A stretch of DNA of 64,000 nt from JALEFZ01 sp039817415 (GTDB taxonomy: Bacteria > Bacteroidota > Bacteroidia > J057), in NCBI GenBank assembly GCA_039817415.1, contig JBCBVV010000018.1, positions 1 through 64,000 on the forward strand, in the 5' to 3' direction. The notes under the pieces were generated by a model. It saw only the letters and a list, made by a program, of their open reading frames with translations. It did not search any database and had not been told where the DNA came from. How positions within the stretch are numbered: the stretch's first letter is position 1; every line of letters begins with the position of its first letter. The position numbers and the translations under genes were made by a program. This document shows positions 44,201-52,818 of the stretch, piece by piece.

Positions 44201-44383
44201 GTTTATGCTAAGGAGCGTGCTGTAGAAAGCATCAGATACCAGAGAAATGCAAGAGGGACATCTCAACCTGACTTCCAGTATCTGTATCCCTTGCAGTTGC
44301 TTCAACGTCATTACTCTACCACAGGGCAGACGGATAAGCTTACGGAATTGACAGAAGAAATGAAGAGTCTCAATCTACAGTAA
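41294..44383 (+). CDS. DUF2723 family multi-pass membrane protein (PMT-like GT-C glycosyltransferase)
   Basis: The 1029-residue protein has the DUF2723 start: TM helix, then TASFWDCGEFIACSNELEVPHPPGAP (about 26-51), whose acidic D-C-G-E lies in the first extracytoplasmic loop as in GT-C enzymes. About a dozen TM helices fill residues 10-620, and a large soluble part follows with LLNSLAPNAVLFTNGDNDTFPLWYLQ and a helical TPR-like tail. Family members are related to protein O-mannosyltransferases and are found in Bacteroidota where protein O-glycosylation is common. The acceptor is unknown. It is a single-gene unit ended by a strong terminator. Confidence 0.9.
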   Translation: MDYKRINNLTGWVIFGVAMVVYMMTMAPTASFWDCGEFIACSNELEVPHPPGAPFFLLLGRIFAMFSFGEPYEVGNIAWMLNLMSAMASAFTVLFTVWITTRLGRKIIGKAEEELSRGEVIAIMAAGVVAGLANTFTDSFWFNAVEAEVYALSSFFTAIVVWLMFKWEDYADTPGNERWIILITYLMGLSIGVHLLNLLTIPALAYIYYFRKYDFSWGGFFLTGIISVGILGLVQTGIILYTFDLAWWAERTLTAVVDGRAETGMGLPLNSGLLMISILLIAGLIAGLWYSHKVKNVTLNTALMAVVAVYIGLGSYAMVQIRSGANTPIDENNPEDAHTFLSYMKREQYGDRPLLNGPLYNARPVDYKTVGKEYDLKPVIKGTDTSYVYTVIGEKKTYEYRNVDKKFFPRMYARDRYDMGPHGYKNYVKNLGADKSNPDDDRPTAGEDLNFFFRYQVWHMYGRYFMWNFVGKESDTQDEGWESGLEFSKISEMPDFIRNHPSKNHYYFLPFLLGVLGLIWQINKRGSDAAVVGMLFFFTGLAIIIWLNQYPMQPRERDYSFAGSFQTFCIWIGLGVLALYEILRTYLKDNAAYAAAAIGIVAPLLMGMQGWDDHSRSGRYIAPDSAYNLLNSLAPNAVLFTNGDNDTFPLWYLQEVENVRPDVRVLCLSYVNTDWYIDQMKRKVNQSPPLPLSLDRDQYTGQKNQSKAVRGPLNLSLPADPQALLAKGIISEEEIPYVQSPLKWTIPPRGPKGRQYLELKDVLILDLLQNVSKNGWERPVYFANTVSPSAFLGLTEYFRLEGLAYRILPVDNKPAKGAADPYFPKFPGAPDLEKMTENMTEKFRYRNLDNPDVYYDENIVRMISNYHSTFNRLVNGHLIMANNLESANKIMSDSISAEGIDPIVKADFEMKLAANAARIDTLKSKANDIMDFRKEKLPYDVLVPPLYLISQTGVLYQRLGRTPEAEEAFVYAKERAVESIRYQRNARGTSQPDFQYLYPLQLLQRHYSTTGQTDKLTELTEEMKSLNLQ

Positions 44384-44397
44384 GGAGTAGAGGCCAT

Positions 44398-44437
44398 AAA
44401 AAAAGAGCAGTACTTAACCGTGCTGCTCTTTTTTTAT
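44398..44437. terminator. Terminator after the DUF2723 gene
   Basis: A 16-bp stem with a G-U pair (44398-44413 with 44420-44435) has an A-rich start and a T tract at the end, so it can work for both convergent genes. Confidence 0.88.
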
Positions 44438-44455
44438 ACCTATGATGTTATCAAG

Positions 44456-45655
44456 CTATCCCCTAAAAGGGGTAACGGCATATACTTCACCTACTTCGAA
44501 ATGATCCTCATCTTGTGGCAATTCCATAAAGGCGGAGGAATTGGTTAGGTTGGCAAGATCACCGGAACCATGTCCTTCTACAGGATGGGCAATAATTTTC
44601 CCTTCGCGTGTGTAACTGAGTAGTACCTGTGCAAAGTAGGTGAGTTCAGGTGTAAAGGTAATGGGAGCGGCCAGTTCGGCGTATAGGGGGGCGAATGGCG
44701 CTTGTCCGAGAGAAGCTCTTAACCAGGGTTGCAAATATCTCATGGCACATACAAAAGAAGATACCGGATTACCAGGAAGGGCAAAAATGGTGGCTTCATT
44801 CGGTACAGCTCCAAACCAAAAAGGTTTACCTGGTCTCTGTCGAACTCGATGGAAATATTTTTCTACCCCTACCTTGTCAAGGGCATTGGGTAGATAGTCG
44901 TATTTACCTTTGGATACTCCTCCACTGATGATGATTAGGTCATAATCGGAGGTGATCTGCTTGATGCCCGCTTCAATAACAACAGGATCATCCGAAAAGT
45001 GCATCATATCCGCTTGGATTCCCCATTTGGCCAAAACCGTCTGTAATTTATGGGTATTTGACTGACGAATCTGATAAGGTTCTGGTTGATGCGAAATAGG
45101 AACCAGTTCATCTCCGGTTGAGATCAACATCGTCCTGGGAAGCGAACTGACTAACAATTCACTCCGCCCAATCGTTGCTGCTACTCCTACTTCCGCAGGG
45201 GAAATGAAGGAGCCTTTGTATACAATATGGTCTCCCTTTTTTCTATCCGAACCCTTAGGATGAACCGCCTGCCCCTGGGTCAGCTCGTCAATTCTCACTC
45301 GAGCCATCCCATCGGCAATGTCAAGGTCTTCATAACGAATTACAGAATCACAGCCTAGAGGTAAGATGGCCCCCGTCATGATCTCAATACAATCATTTTG
45401 ATCTTGCAAGGTCAGCTGCGGAGAACCAGCCCCTGCTGTTGCCTGGATACGAAATTCCGTACGGCCATTCGCAAATACCTTGTGGTTTAAAGCAATACCA
45501 TCCCTGGTAGCTCTGTTGAAAGGAGGAAAATCCCGGTCGGCGACAAGGTCCTCTTGAAGAATCCTGCCACTACATTGGTTGAGGGGAAGAGAAACAGGTG
45601 TAGGTTGGTATAGATGGGATAGTACTATATCCGTAGCGTCGGCAACAGTAATCAT
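44456..45655 (-). CDS. moeA: Molybdopterin molybdenumtransferase MoeA
   Basis: From ATG 45655 the product is 399 residues, starting MITVADATDIVLSHL, typical of MoeA; longer reading frames add an unrelated leader. MoeA inserts molybdate into adenylated molybdopterin. Signatures are DFPPFNRATRDGIAL (about 40-54), the MPT-binding segment IISTGDELV-like (LISTGDELVPI) and SGGVSKGKYD in domain 3. The C-terminal domain follows LPGNPVSSFV. It is divergent from sufS with 225 bp between their starts. MoaB/MogA is not in the window. Confidence 0.95.
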   Translation of the reverse strand: MITVADATDIVLSHLYQPTPVSLPLNQCSGRILQEDLVADRDFPPFNRATRDGIALNHKVFANGRTEFRIQATAGAGSPQLTLQDQNDCIEIMTGAILPLGCDSVIRYEDLDIADGMARVRIDELTQGQAVHPKGSDRKKGDHIVYKGSFISPAEVGVAATIGRSELLVSSLPRTMLISTGDELVPISHQPEPYQIRQSNTHKLQTVLAKWGIQADMMHFSDDPVVIEAGIKQITSDYDLIIISGGVSKGKYDYLPNALDKVGVEKYFHRVRQRPGKPFWFGAVPNEATIFALPGNPVSSFVCAMRYLQPWLRASLGQAPFAPLYAELAAPITFTPELTYFAQVLLSYTREGKIIAHPVEGHGSGDLANLTNSSAFMELPQDEDHFEVGEVYAVTPFRG

Positions 45656-45880
45656 GGGAAAGCGATTAGGTTTATTCCCAATTTTACGCTTTGTCAGGAT
45701 ATTTTGCCAAAAAGGTTGATAATTTCTTCCTATATGAATCGCCTTAGTTCTTCTCTTAATTTTGTAAGGATCGTTTTCATCTTTAAATGAGCACTGGCGC
45801 ACATTTCTCCTCCCCTTCTTTTCCTTATTTAGTCAGGAAAATCGTAAGTTATATCCTCCCCTGTGGATCAACGTTTATCT

Positions 45881-47092
45881 ATGGAGTTTTCAACTGCTAC
45901 CTACAAAGAATTATTTCCCATTTACCAGAAATATCCGGATTGGTTATACCTGGATCATGGGGCTTCTACTCACAAACCAGCTGTTGTTATAGACAGAGTT
46001 GCACGCTTTTGGCGAGAAGAATATACCAACATTCACAGAGGAATATATCGACAGGCAGCTGCTTCGACACGCATGTATGAGGATGTCAGGGTCAAGGTTC
46101 AGGAATGGCTACATGCGACTTACCAAGAAGAGATTATTTTCACATCTGGGACGACTGCCAGTATCAACTTAGTGGCAAGGGGATGGGCTGCACCACGTTT
46201 GAAGGAAGGGGACGAAATTGTCATTTCCACCATGGAGCACCATGCCAATCTCATCCCTTGGCAACAAATCTGTAAGGAAAAAGGTGCCATTCTTAAGGTC
46301 ATCCCTTTAACGGATAAGGGAGAAATATCAATGGAAGAATACTGGCATATGCTGACAAATCGAACTGTCCTAGTAGCCTGTGCCCATGTGTCTAATACTC
46401 TGGGGACCATTAACCCAATCAAGAAAATGGCCTCTTTGGCTCATAACAAAAATATTCCCATCCTTGTAGATGGGGCTCAAGCCATAGCCCATTTGGAAGT
46501 AGATCTTCAAGAGCTAGGTGTGGATTTTTACACCTTTTCCTCTCATAAAATGTACGGGCCTGATGGGGTAGGCGTACTATTTGCCAGCAAGGCTATGCAC
46601 AAGGACATGATTCCCTATGCTTGGGGAGGAGACATGGTAAGAGAGGTAAGTTTTGAAGATACGGTTACGGCAGAGGCTCCTGCTAAATTTGAAACAGGGA
46701 CACCCAGTATTAGTGGAGTGATCGGCATGGGCACCGCAATTGATTTTATGGAGGAACACAGGTCTGTGGAGAAAAAGGTCCATCTTAGAGAATTGGCTCG
46801 TTATGCTTATGGGATGATCAAGGAGGTTGCAGGAATTAGGGTATTGGGATCAGCCGACGAAAGGCTTCCCATTTTCTCTTTCACACTGACAGACATCCAT
46901 CCTCATGACATTGCGACCTTCCTTGATTCCAGAAATATGGCCATTCGGGCTGGACACCACTGCACACAACCCTTATTAAACAGCATGGGGGAATCTTCCG
47001 CAGCCAGGGCCTGCTTCTCCTACGAACACAGCAAAAGTGATGTCGGAAAGTTTGTTTCCGCATTAAAAGAAATGATCCAATTCTTCGGTTAA
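45881..47092 (+). CDS. sufS: SufS-type cysteine desulfurase
   Basis: From ATG 45881 the PLP enzyme has 403 residues (a GTG at 45863 would add six). It shows HHANLIPW, the PLP lysine in SSHKMYGPDG (K223) and the loop cysteine in RAGHHCTQPL (C361), which forms the persulfide. The HHCTQP form of the loop is typical of SufS/CsdA. It moves sulfur from cysteine to acceptors such as SufU (4253-4684). It is divergent from moeA and its stop overlaps the ATG of the next gene by one base (TAATG), indicating coupled translation. The rest of the suf operon is not here. Confidence 0.92.
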   Translation: MEFSTATYKELFPIYQKYPDWLYLDHGASTHKPAVVIDRVARFWREEYTNIHRGIYRQAAASTRMYEDVRVKVQEWLHATYQEEIIFTSGTTASINLVARGWAAPRLKEGDEIVISTMEHHANLIPWQQICKEKGAILKVIPLTDKGEISMEEYWHMLTNRTVLVACAHVSNTLGTINPIKKMASLAHNKNIPILVDGAQAIAHLEVDLQELGVDFYTFSSHKMYGPDGVGVLFASKAMHKDMIPYAWGGDMVREVSFEDTVTAEAPAKFETGTPSISGVIGMGTAIDFMEEHRSVEKKVHLRELARYAYGMIKEVAGIRVLGSADERLPIFSFTLTDIHPHDIATFLDSRNMAIRAGHHCTQPLLNSMGESSAARACFSYEHSKSDVGKFVSALKEMIQFFG

Positions 47093-47841
47093 TGAAAAAC
47101 TCTATTCTTCTTTTTGGGCTATTGATCGGTTTTTTTCACCTACAAGCGCAGGAAACAGATACCTCAGAAGCCCCTCAGGAACTAACCATAGGCGAGAATG
47201 GCTTTCTCCAATACTATGATGACCTATACACAACTGGATTTGCCTGGTTGGTAGGTGATTCTCTCTACATCGGAAAATCAGAATGGAGTAGAGCCTTCGC
47301 TACCTATTTACAATATGTAGATCCAAGTGAGAGAGCCATCCCTATAGATTCCCTTGAGGACAGAAGCGGAAATACCTTCAAAATTCTAGAGGTGAATAGA
47401 GAAGGGAAGGACAACTATTACATTTTCAGGGCATGGAAAGGAGGCGAACCTGATGGAAAAATTGAATTAGAGTTGGTATTGGATAAAAAGAGCTTTCAGG
47501 ATACTGCCTACAAAAAAATCAGAGGCATGATCAAAAAGTGGGAAAGGTATTCTAATGCTCATAAGCCCGCCAAATTATTGGAAAAAGTATATGATCCGAA
47601 CGCCTATTATGTCAACGGAGGCAAGGTACAAAGAGGCTGGGAAGCCATCAGCCAGCGCTATGCTTATATGGAATCCTCTAATTGGAAAATAGACCTCATT
47701 ACCCACAGAGCCGTACAATTGAACCCTGATCAAGTGCTAGAAATCGGCACTTACAAATCTGGAGGAGAAGGTAAATATATCCTGCTTTGGCAGAAACATC
47801 CAAAATTAGGCTGGCGAGCTGTTCTTGACTTCAATTTCTAA
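47092..47841 (+). CDS. Secreted NTF2-like (SnoaL/DUF4440) protein
   Basis: The 249-residue protein has a signal peptide (NSILLFGLLIGFFHLQAQ). The C-terminal ~105 residues (from about 140) look like an NTF2-like fold: a long helix with WERYSNAHKPAKLLEKVYDPNAYYVNGG, then strands ending GWRAVLDFNF. The N-terminal half is unrecognised. Its start overlaps the stop of sufS by one base. Coupling to a cysteine desulfurase is odd for an exported protein. The 3' end overlaps the convergent VOC gene by 4 bp. Confidence 0.78.
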   Translation: MKNSILLFGLLIGFFHLQAQETDTSEAPQELTIGENGFLQYYDDLYTTGFAWLVGDSLYIGKSEWSRAFATYLQYVDPSERAIPIDSLEDRSGNTFKILEVNREGKDNYYIFRAWKGGEPDGKIELELVLDKKSFQDTAYKKIRGMIKKWERYSNAHKPAKLLEKVYDPNAYYVNGGKVQRGWEAISQRYAYMESSNWKIDLITHRAVQLNPDQVLEIGTYKSGGEGKYILLWQKHPKLGWRAVLDFNF

Positions 47842-48191
47842 GCCTCAATAGCTTGACCAAATCGAATCAGGTTACCAAATAAGTCTAGTATGGCAAATTC
47901 CCGCATACCGTGTGGATGGTTCTTGAGATCACCATTAGGATGAATGATAGCTGCAGCCTTACACGCTTGGTAAAGTTGATCCACATCTTCTACATAGACA
48001 TAACAGGAAGTGTTTTCAGGGAAAATCTTATCCTCACATTTCCAAAAGTGAATGACGATATCATCCCGCACAATGACCCCATATCCTTCATCCCCATATG
48101 TCCTTCTGAATCCTAGTTTTTGTTCGTAGAAATCTAGGCTCTTGAGAATGTCAAGAGAGGCGAGAACGGGAGCTGCTTTGGTGAGTTTCAT
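47838..48191 (-). CDS. VOC (glyoxalase/bleomycin-resistance-like) protein
   Basis: The 117-residue protein has the VOC pattern: two beta-alpha-beta-beta-beta units, with ASLDILKSLDFYEQKLGF at the start, YVYVEDVDQLYQACKAA in the middle and REFAILDLFGNLIRFGQ at the end. Metal ligands H and E can be assigned only loosely (IHFW, and no clear terminal glutamate). Such proteins may be glyoxalases, dioxygenases or antibiotic-binding proteins; which one cannot be told. It is likely in a unit with xdhC upstream (24-bp gap). Confidence 0.85.
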   Translation of the reverse strand: MKLTKAAPVLASLDILKSLDFYEQKLGFRRTYGDEGYGVIVRDDIVIHFWKCEDKIFPENTSCYVYVEDVDQLYQACKAAAIIHPNGDLKNHPHGMREFAILDLFGNLIRFGQAIEA

Positions 48192-48215
48192 ATGGATATC
48201 TAGTTGAATACTTGC

Positions 48216-49238
48216 CTATTTGACTCCATTCTTGATTTGGACGATCTGGCTGATGATCGAAAGGGCAATTTCCTTGGCCCCCTTGGCCCCAATATTCAAG
48301 CCGATAGGTTGGTGAATTCGATCGATCTCTTCCTGCGAGAATCCCTTTCCAAGCAATCTTTCCTGCCTTTTAGCCCTAGACTTTTTCCCTCCTAGTGCGC
48401 CGATGTAAGCTATATCAGAACGTAACATCACTTCGAGGGCATTGTCATCAATTTTGGGATCATGGGACAATACAGCAGCAAAAGTAAATGGATTGAGGTC
48501 CATGTTTTTCAATACCTCGCTAGGGTAGCTTGTATGAAACTGATCGGGTTGACTCAGAAAAGTAGTCCCTTCAACAAAAAAGGACCTTGGATCAATGACA
48601 CATGTTTCGAAGCCAAGTTGATTGGCAAGATGGACCAATTCAGCAGACAAATGAGCGGCCCCAACCACAATGAGCGTAGAAGTCTTTGAATAGGGCTGAA
48701 TCAACCAATTGGCATCATCGACTGATAATTGAATAACTTCTCTGTTGTGAAAAGCATCTTTTGCTTTTTCCATAACCTCATTGGGAAGCTCCTGTCCCAG
48801 TACTTTTTGGCCATTCTTCCATATACTATGTCCCCCAGTATCTTCATCCAATTTATTCACCCACACAAAGGGAATGTCCTGCGCAAAATTATACCCAAAT
48901 CCCAACCATAAATCTTTCTCCTCCTCTTGCATCACCTCAAGCCAGACATCTAATTTCCCTCCACAACTCAATCCTACTTCCCATGCTTCATCATTAGATA
49001 TGCCATAATGAAGGAGTTTTCCCTTATGTTGTCCCTCTATCATGCCCAGGGCTTCTCGGACGACCGCTCCTTCAACACATCCCCCACTTACAGATCCTAC
49101 CATTTCTCCCTCCGTCGAAATCCACATTTGACTCCCAACAGGCCTTGGAGATGATCCCCAAGTATTGATCACAGTAGCAACGGCAAAGATTTTCCCTTCT
49201 TCTAGGCTTTTATTGATGAGAGGTATTGGATTGCTCAT
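48216..49238 (-). CDS. XdhC/CoxI family molybdenum cofactor insertion protein
   Basis: The 340-residue protein has the XdhC/CoxI head (about 10-80; ATVINTWGSSPRPVGSQM and GSVSGGCVEGAVV) and a C-terminal Rossmann-like domain (about 195-330; TLIVVGAAHLSAELVHLANQ and FAAVLSHDPKIDDNAL). XdhC binds Moco, protects it and helps insert it into xanthine-dehydrogenase-type enzymes. No such enzyme is in the window. With moaA and moeA this shows that the strain makes Moco. The gene order with the VOC gene suggests co-transcription. Confidence 0.9.
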   Translation of the reverse strand: MSNPIPLINKSLEEGKIFAVATVINTWGSSPRPVGSQMWISTEGEMVGSVSGGCVEGAVVREALGMIEGQHKGKLLHYGISNDEAWEVGLSCGGKLDVWLEVMQEEEKDLWLGFGYNFAQDIPFVWVNKLDEDTGGHSIWKNGQKVLGQELPNEVMEKAKDAFHNREVIQLSVDDANWLIQPYSKTSTLIVVGAAHLSAELVHLANQLGFETCVIDPRSFFVEGTTFLSQPDQFHTSYPSEVLKNMDLNPFTFAAVLSHDPKIDDNALEVMLRSDIAYIGALGGKKSRAKRQERLLGKGFSQEEIDRIHQPIGLNIGAKGAKEIALSIISQIVQIKNGVK

Positions 49239-49276
49239 AGTAGTTCTTTTTCAAATAATGAATATACAGGAATAGA

Positions 49277-49801
49277 CTAGAGGTAATGCTTTACTAACTC
49301 ACGGGTACTCCAGTTGTTGCAATCTTTCATGCTGAAGCCAAGTTGTTTGACGACCGATTCGAGTTTCTCCATGCCGGGTGCCTCAACCTCGATAAATTCA
49401 GGAATATCAGCCAAGTCCCCTTTGTAATTGTCAAATACCACATGTACATCACCCAGGTCATATTGGGTTCTGTGTTTATGAGTAATCTTGATGATTTGGT
49501 ATCCGAGGGAGGTAAATATATCCAAAGTCTGCTCAGCATGAGAAACCACGGTCTCTGTCTCCTCCATGATTTTTGCCTCTCCTCTTGACACGTGCTTTTT
49601 GTAGGTCAATACAGTTTCCTCACCTTCCTTTCTGAGTCTCAAAACATCTCCTTTGCTTTTGATGCTCCCCCTTTCATCATCGAGAAACCATGCGATCATT
49701 TCGTCATCGAAGGTCAATTTCCCTCCTAGTTGCCGAATACGGGCTTCTACCTCAGGGCGATTCACCTCAAGTATTTTTACTTCTATTTCTTCAAATGCCA
49801 T
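49277..49801 (-). CDS. CYTH domain protein (class IV adenylate cyclase/thiamine triphosphatase-like)
   Basis: From ATG 49801 the product is 174 residues and begins with EEIEVKIL, whose E-x-E-x-K motif defines the CYTH tunnel fold. Further acidic/basic strand positions follow (VLRLRKEGEETVLTYKKHV, MEETETVVS, VVFDNYKGDLADIPEFIEVEAPG). Members hydrolyse triphosphates or make cAMP; this variant resembles CyaB-like proteins. No partner gene hints at the substrate. Confidence 0.87.
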   Translation of the reverse strand: MAFEEIEVKILEVNRPEVEARIRQLGGKLTFDDEMIAWFLDDERGSIKSKGDVLRLRKEGEETVLTYKKHVSRGEAKIMEETETVVSHAEQTLDIFTSLGYQIIKITHKHRTQYDLGDVHVVFDNYKGDLADIPEFIEVEAPGMEKLESVVKQLGFSMKDCNNWSTRELVKHYL

Positions 49802-49867
49802 AGGGGAATTTAGAAGAGCCAAAAGCCTTAGTCAAATGATTCTGAAAATAATTACTGTAAAATGGAA

Positions 49868-51217
49868 TTATGGAAAAACCACACCAGGGAAATTGGTGAT
49901 ATTGAAGGTAGGAATACGGACCTTACGAAGAGATTTTTTATTCAAGGACTCAATGATGGCATTAGAAAAAAGAGCTGTACCTCTTGGGGTAAATGTCAGC
50001 CCATCTAGGGAGAATACTCCGCCAGAAAGATGGGAATTATCGACTTGTAACCCTCCTTCATTTAAGCCGAATTTGAGTTGGGCAAACTTCTGGTTTACAT
50101 CTACCAATATCCACCTGGGCTCATTTCCTTCTCCTCTTTTCGCATTGACAAGACTATCCAATGTTATGTTGTAGGCCTCAATTTGCTTGGTAATGGCCAT
50201 CAATTCCTCCTCGTCCAGCACAAATTGGTCAGGGATTGGATTATCTGTAGTAAGACCATAAGCTGGCCCTAATGCATTCTCCTGCCCTAGCCTTCCCTGA
50301 AGAGACAACATCAAACGTACATTTTCATCAGCCACAAATACATCATTGGTATTCATGTCCTTGCGGTAAAAAATGGTCGAACCCGATTGTCGACAATCCT
50401 CCGTCTGCGCCAATACGGGATCTATGGAAGCAAAATAAGGGAAGTCCGTCACATCTGGGATATTCACAACGACCCCCAAAAAGCCCTCTGCTGCATGCAC
50501 CTCAATCGAATCCATCAGACGACCATAATTTGTCTTGAACGTTTCAAGCTCTGTCATGTTAGGAGAGAAAAGGGTCCCGCCATTCATCGCATAAGCCAAA
50601 ATGTCCTCTACACCCAAAAAAAGTGTAACGAAAGTTGGTGTCCTTGTCTCATACAGTTCTGGATACTGATCCACCATCTCTCCTTGGGGAATCATTCTGT
50701 TGTAGAAGAAATTTTCAGTTAGCTTATCTTGATCGAATAAATCTGCAACCTTTAGAAAGGGGATACCAAAGTTATTCAAGGTAGGCAAAGTGGGAAATTC
50801 ATTGGCCCAATCAGGGTTACTAGGACGATTGGTGATTGATTCGGAAACTACCTCTCCATCACACTCCCTGAAGGTAACCTGCTCTAATTCAAAATAGCCC
50901 GAGCCACTTTCAGAAGCTATGTGCTGATGGTAAGCAACTGGATTTTTGTCTTCGTCAATCAAGACATTGCTCACTTGGGTAGAGAGCAAATAGGGGAAAG
51001 CAAAGGCTTGCCCTTCCGCATAGAGTCCAGCTCGCCCATCAGCTGTCCTGCTCCCATTGGTCATGCCAGCGGTATATCTGTCCCCGATAAAAATCATATC
51101 ATCAAACTTAAGGCTACCTGAAGAAGGCCTTCTGTCTGGATTGATTGTCGGAACACATGCTGTGAGCCCCAATAGAATACACAGGATACTTATGAAAGAA
51201 GTAGAGCCATGCCTCAT
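49868..51217 (-). CDS. SGNH/GDSL-like lipoprotein lacking the catalytic Ser and His
   Basis: The 449-residue lipoprotein (lipobox LLGLTAC, C21) has the layout of Bacteroidota SGNH hydrolases encoded beside FadL porins. Block I reads FIGDRYTAG (GDR, 45-47) where active members have GDSxxxG, and block V reads DGLTFTPRG where active members have D-G-x-H-P. Block III-like LFLGVEDILAYAMNGG is present. So the catalytic serine and histidine are both replaced, and the protein is probably an inactive binding form. It lies 202 bp downstream of the FadL gene on the same strand. It should sit on the outer membrane. Confidence 0.83.
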   Translation of the reverse strand: MRHGSTSFISILCILLGLTACVPTINPDRRPSSGSLKFDDMIFIGDRYTAGMTNGSRTADGRAGLYAEGQAFAFPYLLSTQVSNVLIDEDKNPVAYHQHIASESGSGYFELEQVTFRECDGEVVSESITNRPSNPDWANEFPTLPTLNNFGIPFLKVADLFDQDKLTENFFYNRMIPQGEMVDQYPELYETRTPTFVTLFLGVEDILAYAMNGGTLFSPNMTELETFKTNYGRLMDSIEVHAAEGFLGVVVNIPDVTDFPYFASIDPVLAQTEDCRQSGSTIFYRKDMNTNDVFVADENVRLMLSLQGRLGQENALGPAYGLTTDNPIPDQFVLDEEELMAITKQIEAYNITLDSLVNAKRGEGNEPRWILVDVNQKFAQLKFGLNEGGLQVDNSHLSGGVFSLDGLTFTPRGTALFSNAIIESLNKKSLRKVRIPTFNITNFPGVVFP

Positions 51218-51419
51218 ATATGAAAATATCTAAATAGTTCCCTTACTCTGTTAAAAAGCTTGCAACGATACCCCAAGTCCTGTGTCGAATACAGAATCTG
51301 AAGAAGGTTACATACTATATATCGTCTAAAGGAGGCAAAGCGTGTGCCCGAAAAAAAATAATGCAAAAAAAGCTTGAATAGGAAGGGGTTGGATCGTACA
51401 AACGTGTCAGTGAGTATAC

Positions 51420-52658
51420 CTAAAACCTATACTGTATATCCAATCCAAAATGATAGGAAATGGATTCATATGTACCCCCAAAAGTAGTATTGGTCAAAAA
51501 GCCTGTTCGCTCTCCGGTATAATTATAACCTGCCGAAAAATTGGCAATGAAATCTCTCGTAATGTGTAAGCCGAAGCCTCCATTCAACCCAATGTTGTCA
51601 GAATCTGGCAATTGAGGAGAAAGTAACTCATCTGGCACCGGAGAATTGTTGTAAGCCAATCCTGCCCTGATTTCCATTTTTTCGTTTACCAAATATTCCA
51701 TCCCAGCATGAAAGCCAAGCGTATTTTCCCAAGCCTTTTCGGGATATTCAACCAATCCTCCGACTTCCTGCTCTAACACTAAGCTCAAAGAATCAAAGCT
51801 TTGCCAGCGAGTATACCTCACATCCACCGCCACCAACAAGCGACTTTCTGGCCTATACCCTATGCCAATATTGAGTTTGGCAGGTAAAGGGAGATGGGTT
51901 TGAAAACTTTGTTCTGGATAAAATTCCTCCAACGATTGAGGCACATCAAACGTAGCTACTCCCTGGTTTACTTCTATTTGGATAGGAGTTCTAAAGGTAA
52001 GGCCCATGGAAATCTTATCACTATACACATGATATATACCCAAATTTAGCCCAACTCCATTTCCTCCCCCCAAATACTTCACAGAGGAACGGCTTTCCTC
52101 TTGGCCATCTCGATCAATCGCTTTTCTACTGAGGATACTGGCAAGTCCATAGCTTACCCCTACGCCCACGCTTAATTGGCTAGAAAATCTATAGCTGACA
52201 GCAGGTTGAATAAACAAAGAAGTCAGACGAAACTCTTGTGAAATGAACCTTCCCTTCCAGTCTTCTGGCCAAAGGGAGGCTGCACCATAAGGAGAATTAA
52301 CACTGATTCCATAGGCCCATCTGGGATTTCCTCTAGGTCGAATTACCCCATAAGCATGAAAAGGAGACAGGGCGAAAGTATCCATGCTCTCAAAGCCAAA
52401 AGTAGGAGACGGCTCCAGGAAGGAGGTAAGTGGGCGGTAAAAAGAACCTCCCAATTGAACATAGGCCCTTCGATCCAAAAAATTCATCCCTGCTGGATTT
52501 ACCCAAGCTGTTGCGCCATCCAGTGGCAAGGCCGTTCCAGCATTTCCCATAGCTGCTTGTCGCTGCCCAAGAAGGGTCAACTGCAAACCACTTGCCTGCC
52601 CACATACTTCCGTAAGGGCCAACATAATTACTAGGGTCAGGAAAATCGTTGAACGCAT
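51420..52658 (-). CDS. FadL/OmpP1/TodX-like outer-membrane transporter
   Basis: The 412-residue protein has a signal peptide (to ...LALTEVCG), then the family's N-terminal hatch-type segment SGLQLTLLGQRQAAMGNAGTALPLDGATAWVNPAGM. Fourteen-stranded barrel strands follow (YGISVNSPYG, SVGVGVSYG, GLTFRTPIQIEV, LNIGIGYRPESRL), ending with a terminal aromatic (SYHFGLDIQYRF). FadL-family proteins import hydrophobic compounds such as long-chain fatty acids. Gene order with an SGNH-type lipoprotein is common in Bacteroidota. Confidence 0.92.
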   Translation of the reverse strand: MRSTIFLTLVIMLALTEVCGQASGLQLTLLGQRQAAMGNAGTALPLDGATAWVNPAGMNFLDRRAYVQLGGSFYRPLTSFLEPSPTFGFESMDTFALSPFHAYGVIRPRGNPRWAYGISVNSPYGAASLWPEDWKGRFISQEFRLTSLFIQPAVSYRFSSQLSVGVGVSYGLASILSRKAIDRDGQEESRSSVKYLGGGNGVGLNLGIYHVYSDKISMGLTFRTPIQIEVNQGVATFDVPQSLEEFYPEQSFQTHLPLPAKLNIGIGYRPESRLLVAVDVRYTRWQSFDSLSLVLEQEVGGLVEYPEKAWENTLGFHAGMEYLVNEKMEIRAGLAYNNSPVPDELLSPQLPDSDNIGLNGGFGLHITRDFIANFSAGYNYTGERTGFLTNTTFGGTYESISYHFGLDIQYRF

Positions 52659-52818
52659 CTATTCTAAAATCAGGCTTTGCCAGCGGAAAAACAAGGGAGA
52701 TTTTTTGGGAGGAAGCCGATTATGCAGGAAATCCCCCTTTTTGGTTAGAAAGATTGTAGGAAGACGATCCCTGTTCTATCTTGAATCCTTTATAGGAAAA
52801 AACTTACCCACTCTCTTC

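Noticed and set aside
48216..49238. A molybdoenzyme operon around xdhC
   Set aside because: No xanthine dehydrogenase-like or CO dehydrogenase-like gene occurs in the window; neighbours are a VOC and a CYTH protein.
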